Shown: piece by piece, positions 36,009-44,068 of the stretch
How positions within the stretch are numbered: the stretch's first letter is position 1
Layout: each line of letters starts with the position of its first letter
From: Arthrobacter sp. Leaf141
GTDB lineage: Bacteria > Actinomycetota > Actinomycetes > Actinomycetales > Micrococcaceae
Assembly: GCF_001424565.1 (NCBI RefSeq)
Contig: NZ_LMOL01000016.1
Coordinates: forward strand, 222,523-286,522
Reading direction: 5' to 3'
Length of the DNA: 64,000 bases
Translations under genes and position numbers: made by a program
The notes under the pieces: model-generated
Databases searched by the model: none
What the model saw: only the letters and a program-made list of their open reading frames with translations
Told to the model about the DNA's origin: nothing

Positions 36009-36614
36009 TCAGGCTGCGCCGGCCTGGTTCGTAGGAAGTCCGGCAGCGCGCTCCGCTGCAGCCAGTGACAACGCCAATCCGGTTACTGCGGCCGGGTAGT
36101 CGCGGTGCGGCTGTGCGCGCAATTGTTCGGCCGTCCGCATGGCCTTGATCAGTGCCGACGTTTCCGGCAACCGGACATCGGTGAGGGCCGGGTAGTCGAT
36201 GCTGCAGGCGGGGTCCAGCTCATACCTGCGCCAGCGGGCCATCAGTTCATCGTGCTGGACCCTGGCGGCCTGGTTGGCGGACACCTGCAGCCTCGAGTCC
36301 CGCCGGCCGGCCCGCCAGGCCAGCAAGCGGGGGCTGAGGCGGTAGGCGGCGACGGCGGCCCCAACACCGGCGGCACCGAGGATCAGGCCGGCCCACGGCC
36401 AGGCCAGGGTGGGAATGAGCAGTGCCGGAACGGCAACGGCGGCGCCCAGGAAGAGGTCCCAGAACAGCTGGTCGGAGCGCTCCGGACCGGTGCCTGCAGG
36501 GGCGAGGGACCGCCGCCGGACCAAATAGACAGTGCCCGCAACACTGACCACCAAAACCGCCCCGCAGAGGAGCAGGAGGAGTCCCTCGGAGAAGGCTTCC
36601 ATCACGGCCGACAT
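36009..36614 (-). CDS. Membrane protein of unknown function
   Basis: This 201-residue protein starts at ATG 36614 after GGAGG with 6-base spacing. It has an N-terminal helix (about 8-30), a second hydrophobic region (about 55-95, two helices), then a basic, Arg-rich cytoplasmic domain containing a WRAGRRDSRL segment and an EL.RWRRYELDPACSIDYPALTDVRLPET block. The frame upstream to 36770 has no ribosome site. No family is recognised. It is divergent from the VOC gene. Confidence 0.65.
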   Translation of the reverse strand: MSAVMEAFSEGLLLLLCGAVLVVSVAGTVYLVRRRSLAPAGTGPERSDQLFWDLFLGAAVAVPALLIPTLAWPWAGLILGAAGVGAAVAAYRLSPRLLAWRAGRRDSRLQVSANQAARVQHDELMARWRRYELDPACSIDYPALTDVRLPETSALIKAMRTAEQLRAQPHRDYPAAVTGLALSLAAAERAAGLPTNQAGAA

Positions 36615-36717
36615 CCTGAACCTCCAGCGGTTACCGCCCGGGCCAAGGGTTTCCCAGGCTTGTCTTCCCATTAAATTGGGTTCCGGCGCCGGGGTCAATG
36701 CCGCGTACCGTGGAGTC

Positions 36718-37098
36718 ATGAGACTGAAAATGTGCAGCATCCATGTGCAGGACCCGGCGACGGCCCACACCTTTTACACGGACACCCTGGGTTTCGAAAC
36801 CCTGATGGCCATGCCCGAATACAACCTGTTCATCGTCAAGGATCCCGGTGCCGGCGCAGGCGCCGCCGGGCTGCTGCTGGAACCCAGCGACAACCCGATC
36901 GGCGCCAATTACATGAACGCCCTGCACAACGCCGGCCTGCCGGCAATTGTCTTCGGCGTCCCCGACGTCCAGGCCGAGTACCAGCGGCTGCTGGCGGCCG
37001 GGGTGAGCTTCCGCGGCGAACCCACCGAGGATCCCTCAGGCATCAGCGCCGTGTTCGACGACGGGTGCGGCAACTACGTGCAGTTGCACCAGGACTGA
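36718..37098 (+). CDS. VOC-family (glyoxalase/bleomycin-resistance) protein
   Basis: This 126-residue protein has the paired beta-alpha-beta-beta-beta fold of the VOC superfamily. It opens CSIHVQDPATAHTFYTDTLGFETLM, and ends GISAVFDDGCGNYVQLHQD, with metal-ligand positions (His9, Glu-type) recognisable. It may be a glyoxalase-like or dioxygenase-like enzyme; the substrate is unknown. ATG 36718 follows a GGAG. Confidence 0.82.
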   Translation: MRLKMCSIHVQDPATAHTFYTDTLGFETLMAMPEYNLFIVKDPGAGAGAAGLLLEPSDNPIGANYMNALHNAGLPAIVFGVPDVQAEYQRLLAAGVSFRGEPTEDPSGISAVFDDGCGNYVQLHQD

Positions 37099-37112
37099 GC
37101 GGCCCGGAGGCG

Positions 37113-37517
37113 CTACTCCGCCTGGGCGCGGGCCTTCTTCGCGTCCTTCTTGGCGGCGTCGTCCTTGACCCGCTGGGCGTCGGCGCGGACGGCAGCGTGC
37201 GTGGCGCGCTCGGTGACCAGCCAGGCCGGCGGAGCCTGCAGCAGCGCGGTGATTTCCGCCGTCGTGAGCGCTTCTTCAACGCCGCCGCGGGCCAGGCCGC
37301 TGATGGAGACGTTCAGTTTCTGGGCCACCACGGGGCGCGGGTGCGGGCCGGTGCGGCGGAGCTCGGCCAGCCACTCCGGCGGGTTGGCCTGGAGCTCGGC
37401 GAAATCCGCGCGGGAGATGGTTGAATCCTGGAACTCCTGGGGTGTTGCAGGCAGGTAGATGCCAAGTTTCTTGGCAACGGTGGCCGGCTTCATGGACTGG
37501 GAGTTTGCAGAGGTCAT
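37113..37517 (-). CDS. DUF5997 family protein
   Basis: A 134-residue soluble protein, MKPATVAKKLGIYLPATPQEFQ near the start, matching the actinobacterial DUF5997 family from memory. It ends in an Ala/Lys-rich tail (DDAAKKDAKKARAQAE), which could bind nucleic acid or a protein. Function unknown. It is divergently adjacent to a LysR-domain protein, with a 37-base gap that may hold a shared promoter. Confidence 0.72.
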   Translation of the reverse strand: MTSANSQSMKPATVAKKLGIYLPATPQEFQDSTISRADFAELQANPPEWLAELRRTGPHPRPVVAQKLNVSISGLARGGVEEALTTAEITALLQAPPAWLVTERATHAAVRADAQRVKDDAAKKDAKKARAQAE

Positions 37518-37554
37518 GCTTCAAGGGTATCCGGGCGGGCGGTACTGTGAAGAC

Positions 37555-38319
37555 GTGCCCACCGAGAACACCCCCCAGACAGACGCAGTCCCCGCCGATT
37601 CCGCGGAACAGGACGCGTCAGCGGAAGCGCCGCGGGAACTCCGGATCGCGTACGTGCCGGGAGTCACGCCGGGCAAATGGATCCGCCGCTGGGAAGAACG
37701 GATGCCCGGCGTACCGTTGCAGGCGTTTATGACCGACGGCGGTCCCGGCGGCCAGGCGGTCCGGGACGGGTCCGCGGACCTGGCCTTTGTCCGGCTGCCG
37801 GTGGACCGCGAAGGGTTCAACGTCATTTCCCTGTACGAGGAGCTGCCGGTCGTGGTGGCGCCGAAGGGGCACGAAATTTCGGTGTTCGACGAAGTGGCGC
37901 TGGCGGACCTGGACGCGGAAACCTTCCTGGACGTTGCGGCATTGGGCGGTGCCGAAGCGGCCCTGCAGGTGGTGGCTTCCGGCGCCGGCCTGGTGATCCT
38001 GCCCATGTCCGTGGCCCGGCACTTTAACGTCAAGGACACCGTGGCCCGGCGGCTCACCGGCGCCCCTGAATCGGGAATTGCCCTGGTCTGGCCCATCGAC
38101 GGCACGGATCCGGTCATCGAGGAGTTCATCGGCATCGTCCGCGGGCGGACGGCGCAAAGCTCCCGCCAGCCCTCCGCCCAGCCCGTCAAGGAAAAGAAGG
38201 AGCCCAAACCGGACCGGCGCGGCACAGGTGCCAAAAAGGCCCCCAAGGTGGCCCAGCGGTACGCGCCAAACCCGGATAAGGGCCGCGGCAAGGGCTCGCG
38301 GAAAAAGGGCAAGCGGTAG
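37555..38319 (+). CDS. LysR substrate-binding-domain protein lacking a DNA-binding domain
   Basis: This 254-residue protein starts at GTG 37555. A leader of about 25 residues is followed by a LysR-type substrate-binding domain (about 28-205, with LRIAYVPGVTPGKWIRRW and VLPMSVARHFNV-like strands). No helix-turn-helix is present. A basic tail (about 205-254) is rich in Lys/Arg/Pro. The role is unknown; it may be a small-molecule sensor or partner of the DUF5997 protein encoded opposite. The open frame upstream contains that gene's antisense. Confidence 0.75.
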   Translation: MPTENTPQTDAVPADSAEQDASAEAPRELRIAYVPGVTPGKWIRRWEERMPGVPLQAFMTDGGPGGQAVRDGSADLAFVRLPVDREGFNVISLYEELPVVVAPKGHEISVFDEVALADLDAETFLDVAALGGAEAALQVVASGAGLVILPMSVARHFNVKDTVARRLTGAPESGIALVWPIDGTDPVIEEFIGIVRGRTAQSSRQPSAQPVKEKKEPKPDRRGTGAKKAPKVAQRYAPNPDKGRGKGSRKKGKR

Positions 38320-38415
38320 GTTCCGCTCATTCCGCCGCCGTGATGCGGTCCGCCGCGGCGAGGTTTGTGGCGCCGGCCCGGGGCAATGAGGGCCGTTCAC
38401 TTGCATCATTGATGC

Positions 38416-38427
38416 TAAGCATGCTTA
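38416..38427. promoter_or_regulatory. TAAGCATGCTTA palindrome, copy 2
   Basis: A 12-base perfect palindrome, identical to that at 34738-34749, lies 67 bases before the MarR ATG. It is a candidate MarR operator and suggests autoregulation. Confidence 0.6.
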
Positions 38428-38494
38428 TTGTGTAGGGGTAGCCATGCGTGACGGGTGACCCCCCGCGCTTCGCCACCTACAGGAAGGCGTGCCG

Positions 38495-39073
38495 ATGACC
38501 AGCAACCTCGACCCGGATGCCCGGAGCAGTTACCGCCTGATCAGCTTGGCCGCCCGGATGGTGCAGCGACGCCAGGATGACGCGCTGGCTCCCTTGGGGC
38601 TGACCCGCGCCGCTGTCATCGCGCTTGAAGGACTGGCGGCCGGGCCGCTCAACCAGGAGCAGCTCGCGGATGCCATCCGCGTCCAGAGCCAGACCCTGGG
38701 CCGGGTCCTCAGCAGGCTGGAATCCACCGGCCACATTGTCCGGAACCGCCACGCCGCGGACCGGCGGCAGATGATTGTGGAGCTGACCGGGGCTGGCCGG
38801 GACGCCCTGGAATCTGCACGGGAAGCGGAAATAAACGCGTATCCCAACGATCCGGACATCGGCTGGAAGGTCCTGCACGCCGAGCTGGCTAAATTTGTCC
38901 GCGCCCTGCCAGCCGGCAGGGACCGTGAAGTGGTCCCGTTTACCGTTCCGGGGAACCGGAAGGATCACCGGGCCGGCGCTGAGCACCGCAACCCGCACCG
39001 GCCCGGCCGTGGCACCGGTCGTGATGCCGGCCGTAGCACCGGCGAGTGGGGGCCGGGCAGGCCGGGGGCCTGA
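38495..39073 (+). CDS. MarR-family regulator
   Basis: This 192-residue protein has the winged-helix MarR core (LTRAAVIALEGLAAGPLNQEQLADAIRVQSQTLGRVLSRLESTGHIVRNRHAADRRQM) with the DxR wing. It has an unusual C-terminal tail (about 145-192), Arg/Gly/His-rich, likely disordered. ATG 38495 is chosen because AGGAAGG at 38480-38486 is well spaced; a GTG at 38489 lies too close. Target genes are unknown, but the identical palindrome before the stress-type gene at 34803 suggests a link. Confidence 0.85.
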   Translation: MTSNLDPDARSSYRLISLAARMVQRRQDDALAPLGLTRAAVIALEGLAAGPLNQEQLADAIRVQSQTLGRVLSRLESTGHIVRNRHAADRRQMIVELTGAGRDALESAREAEINAYPNDPDIGWKVLHAELAKFVRALPAGRDREVVPFTVPGNRKDHRAGAEHRNPHRPGRGTGRDAGRSTGEWGPGRPGA

Positions 39074-39115
39074 GCGGGATTCCAGTTGCCCGAGCGCAGT
39101 TGCGGCCCTTCCGGG

Positions 39116-39448
39116 CTAGGCGCAGGCGTCCTGCAGCGCCTGGACGGACTCGGCCGGCACCTGGTCTCCGGCCTCCGCGATCCGGCCCAGCGGCGTCGTA
39201 ATGTCCTCTGCCACTCCGGCAGACCGGGCAGCGGAAACCAGGCTGCCCAGCACTTCCCGGTCCTGGGCAGTGACCAGCCCGTCCTGGACCACGGCGCAGA
39301 TCTGCCGGTTGACCTCCTCCGCGGCCGCCGAGGCCACCTGGGAAGCGGCATCGCTGGCAGCGTTTCCCGCGGCCTCCTCGACGGCGCCGCAACCGGCCAC
39401 CAGGAGCAGCAGCGGGGTGGCGAGGAGGGCGGCGGCATGTCGGTTCAT
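39116..39448 (-). CDS. Small putative lipoprotein
   Basis: This 110-residue protein has an N-terminal lipoprotein signal peptide with a lipobox (LLVAGC, Cys at about residue 20), so it is probably lipid-anchored on the outer face of the membrane. The mature part is Ala/Glu-rich and ends DACA; one additional Cys near QICAVV may form a disulfide. No enzyme motif is visible. Function unknown. Confidence 0.75.
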   Translation of the reverse strand: MNRHAAALLATPLLLLVAGCGAVEEAAGNAASDAASQVASAAAEEVNRQICAVVQDGLVTAQDREVLGSLVSAARSAGVAEDITTPLGRIAEAGDQVPAESVQALQDACA

Positions 39449-39485
39449 GCCTTCAGTTTAGGCGGGGGCGCCGGGCTGCCGCTTC

Positions 39486-40742
39486 CTAGCGTCCGCTGGC
39501 TGCCGGCACGCCAAGGACGCTGTCCAACAGGGTGTTGCGGAATTTTCCGTCGGGATCATGTGCTGCAGCCAGCGACCGGAACTCGGCAAACTTCGGATAC
39601 AGGTCTTCCCAGTCATGGCTTGACGGCGTGAAGAGCTTGCCCCAGTGCGGCCTGGCGCCGAACGGGCGCAGCGCGTCTTCCAGGTCCGGCAGCAACGCCT
39701 CCACCTCCTGCTGCAGCGGTTTCCACGTGAAGTGCAGGGCAACGCTCCGCTGGCGGTAAAACGGGCTGAGCCAGAAGTCATCGGCCGCACCCGTGCGGAT
39801 CTCGGAGACGAACAGCAGCGGTGCCAGCCGGCCGGCCAGGCCGCGGACGGCCTGCAGGGCAGCGGGTGCAAGCTCCAGCGGAAGGATGAATTCGCTCTGC
39901 AGTTCCTCGCCGTTGCTGGGCGTAAATTCGTGGCGGAAATGCGGGAGCCGGTCGAGCCAGGGCCCCGGTACGTCCAGCTGTTCCGTGCAGTTCTCCGCGG
40001 ACATGTCGGGGAGGGGGTGCCGGGAGCGGGTGGCGGCAGTGGCGCCGAAGAGATCCGGCAACGGCGGCTCGGCGGCGAGGGCCTTGAGCCATACCTGGTT
40101 GATGGTCCCACCTGCGTAGTCGGTGAACAGGCTGACGCTGTAAGCGCTCGAGACGATGGCGGGGAACTCCGCCAGGGCCCGGTCCCACGGCAGGTCCTCC
40201 AGGACGCGCTGGCGCATCTGGTACGCCGGCCGGACGGACAGTTCCAGGCCCGTCACGATCCCCAAGGCGCCCAGGCCCACAACGCTGGCCATGAATTGGT
40301 CGCCGTCCGCCCTGGCAAGCGTGACCTGCTCGCCGGAGGGCCGCACCAGGTCGATGGACTCCACGGCGCCTGCCAGTGACTGGTTGTCCACCCCGGAGCC
40401 GTGCGTGCCTGTCTGCACTGCACCCGCCACGGAAATGTGGGGCAGGGACGCAAGGTTGTGGATGGCCGCGCCTGACTCCGCGAGAGTCCGGCACAGGGCG
40501 CCGTAGCTGACTCCGCCGCTGACGTGGACCGTGCCGCGCGCCGAGTCGAGCTCAATGTGCTGGGGCAGGGCGTCCAGGAGCACATGCACGCCGTCGGTGT
40601 CACCCACGCGGTTGAAGGAGTGCCGGGAACCCAGGGCCTTGATTTTGCCGGCCCGTCCCACCATGGCCGCCAGTTCCGCCACCGATTCCGGCCGGAGCAC
40701 GTCCGCCGAGCCGTATTCGAGGTTCCCTGCCCAATTCTTCAT
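39486..40742 (-). CDS. FAD-linked oxidase, alditol/xylitol oxidase-like
   Basis: A VAO-family flavoprotein oxidase of 418 residues, the same length as Streptomyces alditol oxidase. The FAD-binding region contains KIKALGSRHSFN, the His attachment-type site SRHSF, and the HGSGVDNQSLAGAV segment. It probably oxidises sugar alcohols with H2O2 release; the polyol is unknown. ATG 40742 follows GGAAG; an in-frame GTG at 40784 would overlap the palindrome at 40785-40798. No signal peptide. Adjacent glycosidase genes suggest polyol or sugar use. Confidence 0.85.
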   Translation of the reverse strand: MKNWAGNLEYGSADVLRPESVAELAAMVGRAGKIKALGSRHSFNRVGDTDGVHVLLDALPQHIELDSARGTVHVSGGVSYGALCRTLAESGAAIHNLASLPHISVAGAVQTGTHGSGVDNQSLAGAVESIDLVRPSGEQVTLARADGDQFMASVVGLGALGIVTGLELSVRPAYQMRQRVLEDLPWDRALAEFPAIVSSAYSVSLFTDYAGGTINQVWLKALAAEPPLPDLFGATAATRSRHPLPDMSAENCTEQLDVPGPWLDRLPHFRHEFTPSNGEELQSEFILPLELAPAALQAVRGLAGRLAPLLFVSEIRTGAADDFWLSPFYRQRSVALHFTWKPLQQEVEALLPDLEDALRPFGARPHWGKLFTPSSHDWEDLYPKFAEFRSLAAAHDPDGKFRNTLLDSVLGVPAASGR

Positions 40743-40784
40743 ATTGCGTGGCTTCCCGTCCGGGGTTGAATTCGTTTCCTCCAC

Positions 40785-40798
40785 TGTCAGCGCTAACA
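40785..40798. promoter_or_regulatory. LacI-type near-palindrome before the alditol oxidase
   Basis: TGTCAGC and GCTAACA arms (one mismatch pair) with a central GC, 43 bases before the oxidase ATG at 40742. It resembles LacI-family operators but no regulator gene lies beside it. Confidence 0.45.
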
Positions 40799-40873
40799 AA
40801 TTTGCTGTCAAGGCTCGTCCAGGGTGCAACCGCCCGTCAGGAAGCTGTTGCTGATGTGGGGTGGTGCCTTGAT

Positions 40874-40888
40874 TTCCAACGTTATAGA
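40874..40888. promoter_or_regulatory. AACGTT motif before the GH27 gene
   Basis: TTCCAACGTTATAGA, with a central AACGTT, lies 8 bases before the GH27 ATG. The same core with matching flanks (CAACGTTATA) lies before the GH127 gene at 48373-48390 in the same orientation, which suggests a common LacI-type regulator. Confidence 0.5.
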
Positions 40889-40896
40889 TTTGTCGG

Positions 40897-42189
40897 ATGA
40901 CACTTGCGCAGACGCCACCGATGGGCTGGAACAGCTGGGACTGCTTCGGCACGTCCGTCACCGAGGATGAGGTCCTGGCAAACGCGGCCTTTATGGCCGA
41001 ACATCTTTTGCCGCACGGCTGGGACACCGTGGTGGTGGATATCCAGTGGTACGAACCGGCGGCCCGGGCGGGCGGCTACAACGACGGTGCCGTCCTGGAA
41101 CTCGACGCCTACGGCCGGCAGCTTCCGGCCGTGAACAGGTTTCCTTCGTCCGCCGGCGGGCTGGGGTTCAAGCCGCTGGCGGACCGGATCCATGGCATGG
41201 GCCTCAAGTTTGGCCTGCACATTATGCGCGGCATCCCGCGGCAGGCCGTCCGGGACCGGCTCCCCGTTGAGGGAACGCAGGTCACGGCGGACCAGGTGGC
41301 CGACACGGGATCCTCTTGCGAATGGAACACCGACAACTTCGGCCTGGATCACGGCAAGCCGGGCGCCCAGGCCTACTACGACTCCCAACTGCGCCTTTTT
41401 GCCGCCTGGGGTGTGGACTTTGTTAAGGCCGACGACATGCTCGGCCCGTACTTTGCGGAGGAAATCGCCGCGTACCAGCTGGCCATCGGGCGCAGCGGCC
41501 GGGATATGGTGCTGAGCCTTTCACCGGGCAAGGCGCTGTCGTTGGCGCGGCTGGAGCACCTGCGGGCCAACGCCCAGATGTGGCGGGTTTCCGACGATTT
41601 GTGGGACATCTGGGACGACGTCGAAGCCCAGTTCGCCCGGCTGGCGCGGTGGGCGCCGCACCAGCAGCCCGGACATTGGGCGGATGCGGACATGCTGCCA
41701 GTAGGTAACATCGCGCTTCGCGCCGAGCGTGGCCAGGAACGGCTCAGCCGCCTGACGCGCGACGAACAGCGCACCATGCTCTCGCTCTGGTGCATTGCCC
41801 GCTCCCCGCTGATGCTGGGCTGCGACCTGCCGTCCTCTCCGCCGGAGACCCTGGAACTGCTGACCAACGCGGACCTCCTGGCCGCCCTCAAGGACAGCCA
41901 CAACAACCGTGAACTGCTGCGGGACGGGGACCTGGTGGTCTGGGCGGCGGACAGCACGACGGCGGACGGCGGCTTTGTGGCGCTGTTCAACACCGGGACC
42001 GGCGCCGCAACACACATCATGCCGTTGGCCGACCTGGGGCTTTCAGTCCTCCCGGATGCCGGCGCGTGGCGGCTCCGGGAGGCCTGGAGCGGGCAGGAGG
42101 CAGGCGCTGCCGCCGTGGACGGGATGCCCGCACTCGCGGTGGACCTGCCGCCGCACGGGGTGCAGTTCTTCAGCTGCTTCCGCGGCTAG
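40897..42189 (+). CDS. Alpha-galactosidase-like glycoside hydrolase (GH27)
   Basis: This 430-residue cytoplasmic enzyme has the GH27 pattern: PPMGWNSWDCFG at the start, the nucleophile Asp in VDFVKADDML, acid/base-type Asp in WRVSDDLWD and the RSPLMLGCDL C-terminal core. It probably cleaves terminal alpha-galactose or beta-L-arabinopyranose residues; GH27 also contains the latter. No secretion signal is present, so the substrate is imported first. The gene faces convergently towards the amidase. The operator overlaps its start region, so the transcript leader is short. Confidence 0.88.
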   Translation: MTLAQTPPMGWNSWDCFGTSVTEDEVLANAAFMAEHLLPHGWDTVVVDIQWYEPAARAGGYNDGAVLELDAYGRQLPAVNRFPSSAGGLGFKPLADRIHGMGLKFGLHIMRGIPRQAVRDRLPVEGTQVTADQVADTGSSCEWNTDNFGLDHGKPGAQAYYDSQLRLFAAWGVDFVKADDMLGPYFAEEIAAYQLAIGRSGRDMVLSLSPGKALSLARLEHLRANAQMWRVSDDLWDIWDDVEAQFARLARWAPHQQPGHWADADMLPVGNIALRAERGQERLSRLTRDEQRTMLSLWCIARSPLMLGCDLPSSPPETLELLTNADLLAALKDSHNNRELLRDGDLVVWAADSTTADGGFVALFNTGTGAATHIMPLADLGLSVLPDAGAWRLREAWSGQEAGAAAVDGMPALAVDLPPHGVQFFSCFRG

Positions 42190-42221
42190 GACAACCCGTC
42201 CGCCAGGGTGCTGTCGGGTTC

Positions 42222-42302
42222 TGCACCATCAATCGGCTCGGCCCGGCTGCCGGACCCGCACTTCCGGGGTGTGGCCACCGCGCCGGTTGGTTTGATGGTG
42301 CA
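42222..42302. repeat. Inverted repeat between converging genes
   Basis: TGCACCATCAA at 42222-42232 and its exact complement at 42292-42302 extend to 14 of 15 bases (with GTT/AAC outside). A 59-base GC-rich spacer separates them. It lies between the stop of GH27 and the stop of the amidase. It may be a terminator-like structure. Confidence 0.5.
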
Positions 42303-42322
42303 AAACCCGCCAGGCGGAAGCT

Positions 42323-44068
42323 CTAGCTGGTGCGGGGCGGCGGTACCCTCCGGCTGCCGGTGGCCTCGAACGCGGCCGCCAGGTTCAGCAGGGCGTTGTC
42401 GGTGTAGGCGCGGCCGGCGAACGTGAGGCCCACCGGCATGGCGATGTCTGCAGCGAGGCCCATGGGCACGGTGACTGTTGGAATGCCAAGGTGCCGTGGC
42501 ACCAGGTTCCCGTTGGCCACCCACACGCCGTTGCGCCAGGCCTGGTCGGCTGAGTCCTGGTTTATGTCGGCATCGGCCGGGCCCACATCCGCGACGGCGG
42601 GAAACACCACGGCGTCCAGGCCCAGGCCGTCCATCCACTCCTCCAGGTCAACGCGCCGGGTCTCCTCCAGTCCGGCCAGCCCGTCCGCGAGTTCCGGCAT
42701 CCCGTCGAGGGTGGGAACCCCGTGGGCGCGGATCCAGGCAGGGTAGTCGCTGATATCGTCGTCGAACCCGTCGTAGCGGTCCGGGAGGGAGCCGTCCGGG
42801 GCGGGGAAGATCATGGCTCCGTCCACCTGCGCCAGCGTGTTGAGGCGCGGATCGGCGTTGGCCGCCAGGAAGTCGTGCCAGGCCCAGGCCGAAAGGTCCA
42901 CGATCTCTCTGCGGAGGTAGGCGGCGGAGACCAGGCCCCGGGTGCCGAGCGTGGGGGCGCCGGGCCGGTCGCCCTCGTAGTTGGAGACCACCGGGAAGTC
43001 GACGTCCACAACCTCGGCCCCCGCGGCTTCCAGGCTTTTAAGGGCAGCGCTCCACAAGTCGATGATGGACTGCCGGGTGTGGATGCGTTGGCCGGTGGGG
43101 CCGCCGATGCCCGGCGCAGGTGCCGTGCCGGCGTCGGGATCCGCGTTGATGTACATCCGCGGGATGCCCAGCCGTTTACCGGCCAGGATCCCTGCCGCCG
43201 CGGCAGGGTCGGCAACGGCCAGGTCCGGGTACGACGGCGGCCGGACGGCAGATGCCGCGGGGATGGGGATCCATGGCTGGACGCGCCAGAAATCGCCGCG
43301 GGTGTTCGCGTCGTCGGCCACCACAACGTCAAGGACCTCGAGGAGGTCGGCCATGGAACGGGTGTGGGGGACCACCACGTCCATGGTGGGGACCAGGGGC
43401 CAGTTGCCGCGCACGGAGATCACTCCCCGGGAGGGGGTGTAGGCGCACAGGCCACTGTTCGACGCCGGCGCGCGGCCGGATGACCAGGTTTCCTCGGCCA
43501 GCCCGAACGCCGCAAAGCTGGCGGCCGTTGCCGTGCCGGAACCGTTTGACGAGCCGGAGGCGAAAGCGGCCGGGAGGTAGTCGGCGTTGTAGGGGGACTC
43601 GGCCCGGCCGTAGGCGCCGCGCTGCATACCGCCGTTGGCCATGGGCGGCATGTTGGTCAGGCCAATCAGGACGGCGCCCGCCGCCCGGAGCCGCTCGATG
43701 GTGAAGGCATCCTGTTGCGCCACGAGGTCCTTGAACGCCGGGGATCCGGCGGCCACGGTCAGGCCCCGAACCTTGTAGCTGTCCTTGGCGGTGTAGGGAA
43801 TGCCGTCCAGTGGGCCCAACGTTTCCCCGGCTGCCCGGCGGGCATCCGACGCCCTGGCTTCCGCAACTGCTTCGGGGTTCAGCACCACCATGGCATTGAG
43901 GCGTATGCCTGAGGAGTCATATGTCTGAATTCGCTCAAGGTACTGCCGGACCAGGGCTTGGCTGGTGGTGGCGCCGGTCTCCAGGGCCTGCCGGAGCTCC
44001 CTGATTCCCGCTTCCACAACGGAGAACGCAGCTTCTTCGCCGTCCTTCCCGATGCTGGCCGGCGTCAT
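42323..44068 (-). CDS. Amidase-signature family enzyme
   Basis: This 581-residue amidase has a catalytic Lys in YTAKDSYKV, the Ser-rich core FASGSSNGSGTATAASFAAFGLAEETWSSGR with both triad Ser positions, and NGVWVANGNLVPRHLGIPTVTVP at the C-terminus. It hydrolyses an amide; the substrate is unknown. ATG 44068 overlaps the agmatine deiminase stop (ATGA), so the two genes are coupled. That suggests N-carbamoylputrescine as substrate (inference). The longer open frame upstream is antiphase over aguA. Confidence 0.85.
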   Translation of the reverse strand: MTPASIGKDGEEAAFSVVEAGIRELRQALETGATTSQALVRQYLERIQTYDSSGIRLNAMVVLNPEAVAEARASDARRAAGETLGPLDGIPYTAKDSYKVRGLTVAAGSPAFKDLVAQQDAFTIERLRAAGAVLIGLTNMPPMANGGMQRGAYGRAESPYNADYLPAAFASGSSNGSGTATAASFAAFGLAEETWSSGRAPASNSGLCAYTPSRGVISVRGNWPLVPTMDVVVPHTRSMADLLEVLDVVVADDANTRGDFWRVQPWIPIPAASAVRPPSYPDLAVADPAAAAGILAGKRLGIPRMYINADPDAGTAPAPGIGGPTGQRIHTRQSIIDLWSAALKSLEAAGAEVVDVDFPVVSNYEGDRPGAPTLGTRGLVSAAYLRREIVDLSAWAWHDFLAANADPRLNTLAQVDGAMIFPAPDGSLPDRYDGFDDDISDYPAWIRAHGVPTLDGMPELADGLAGLEETRRVDLEEWMDGLGLDAVVFPAVADVGPADADINQDSADQAWRNGVWVANGNLVPRHLGIPTVTVPMGLAADIAMPVGLTFAGRAYTDNALLNLAAAFEATGSRRVPPPRTS

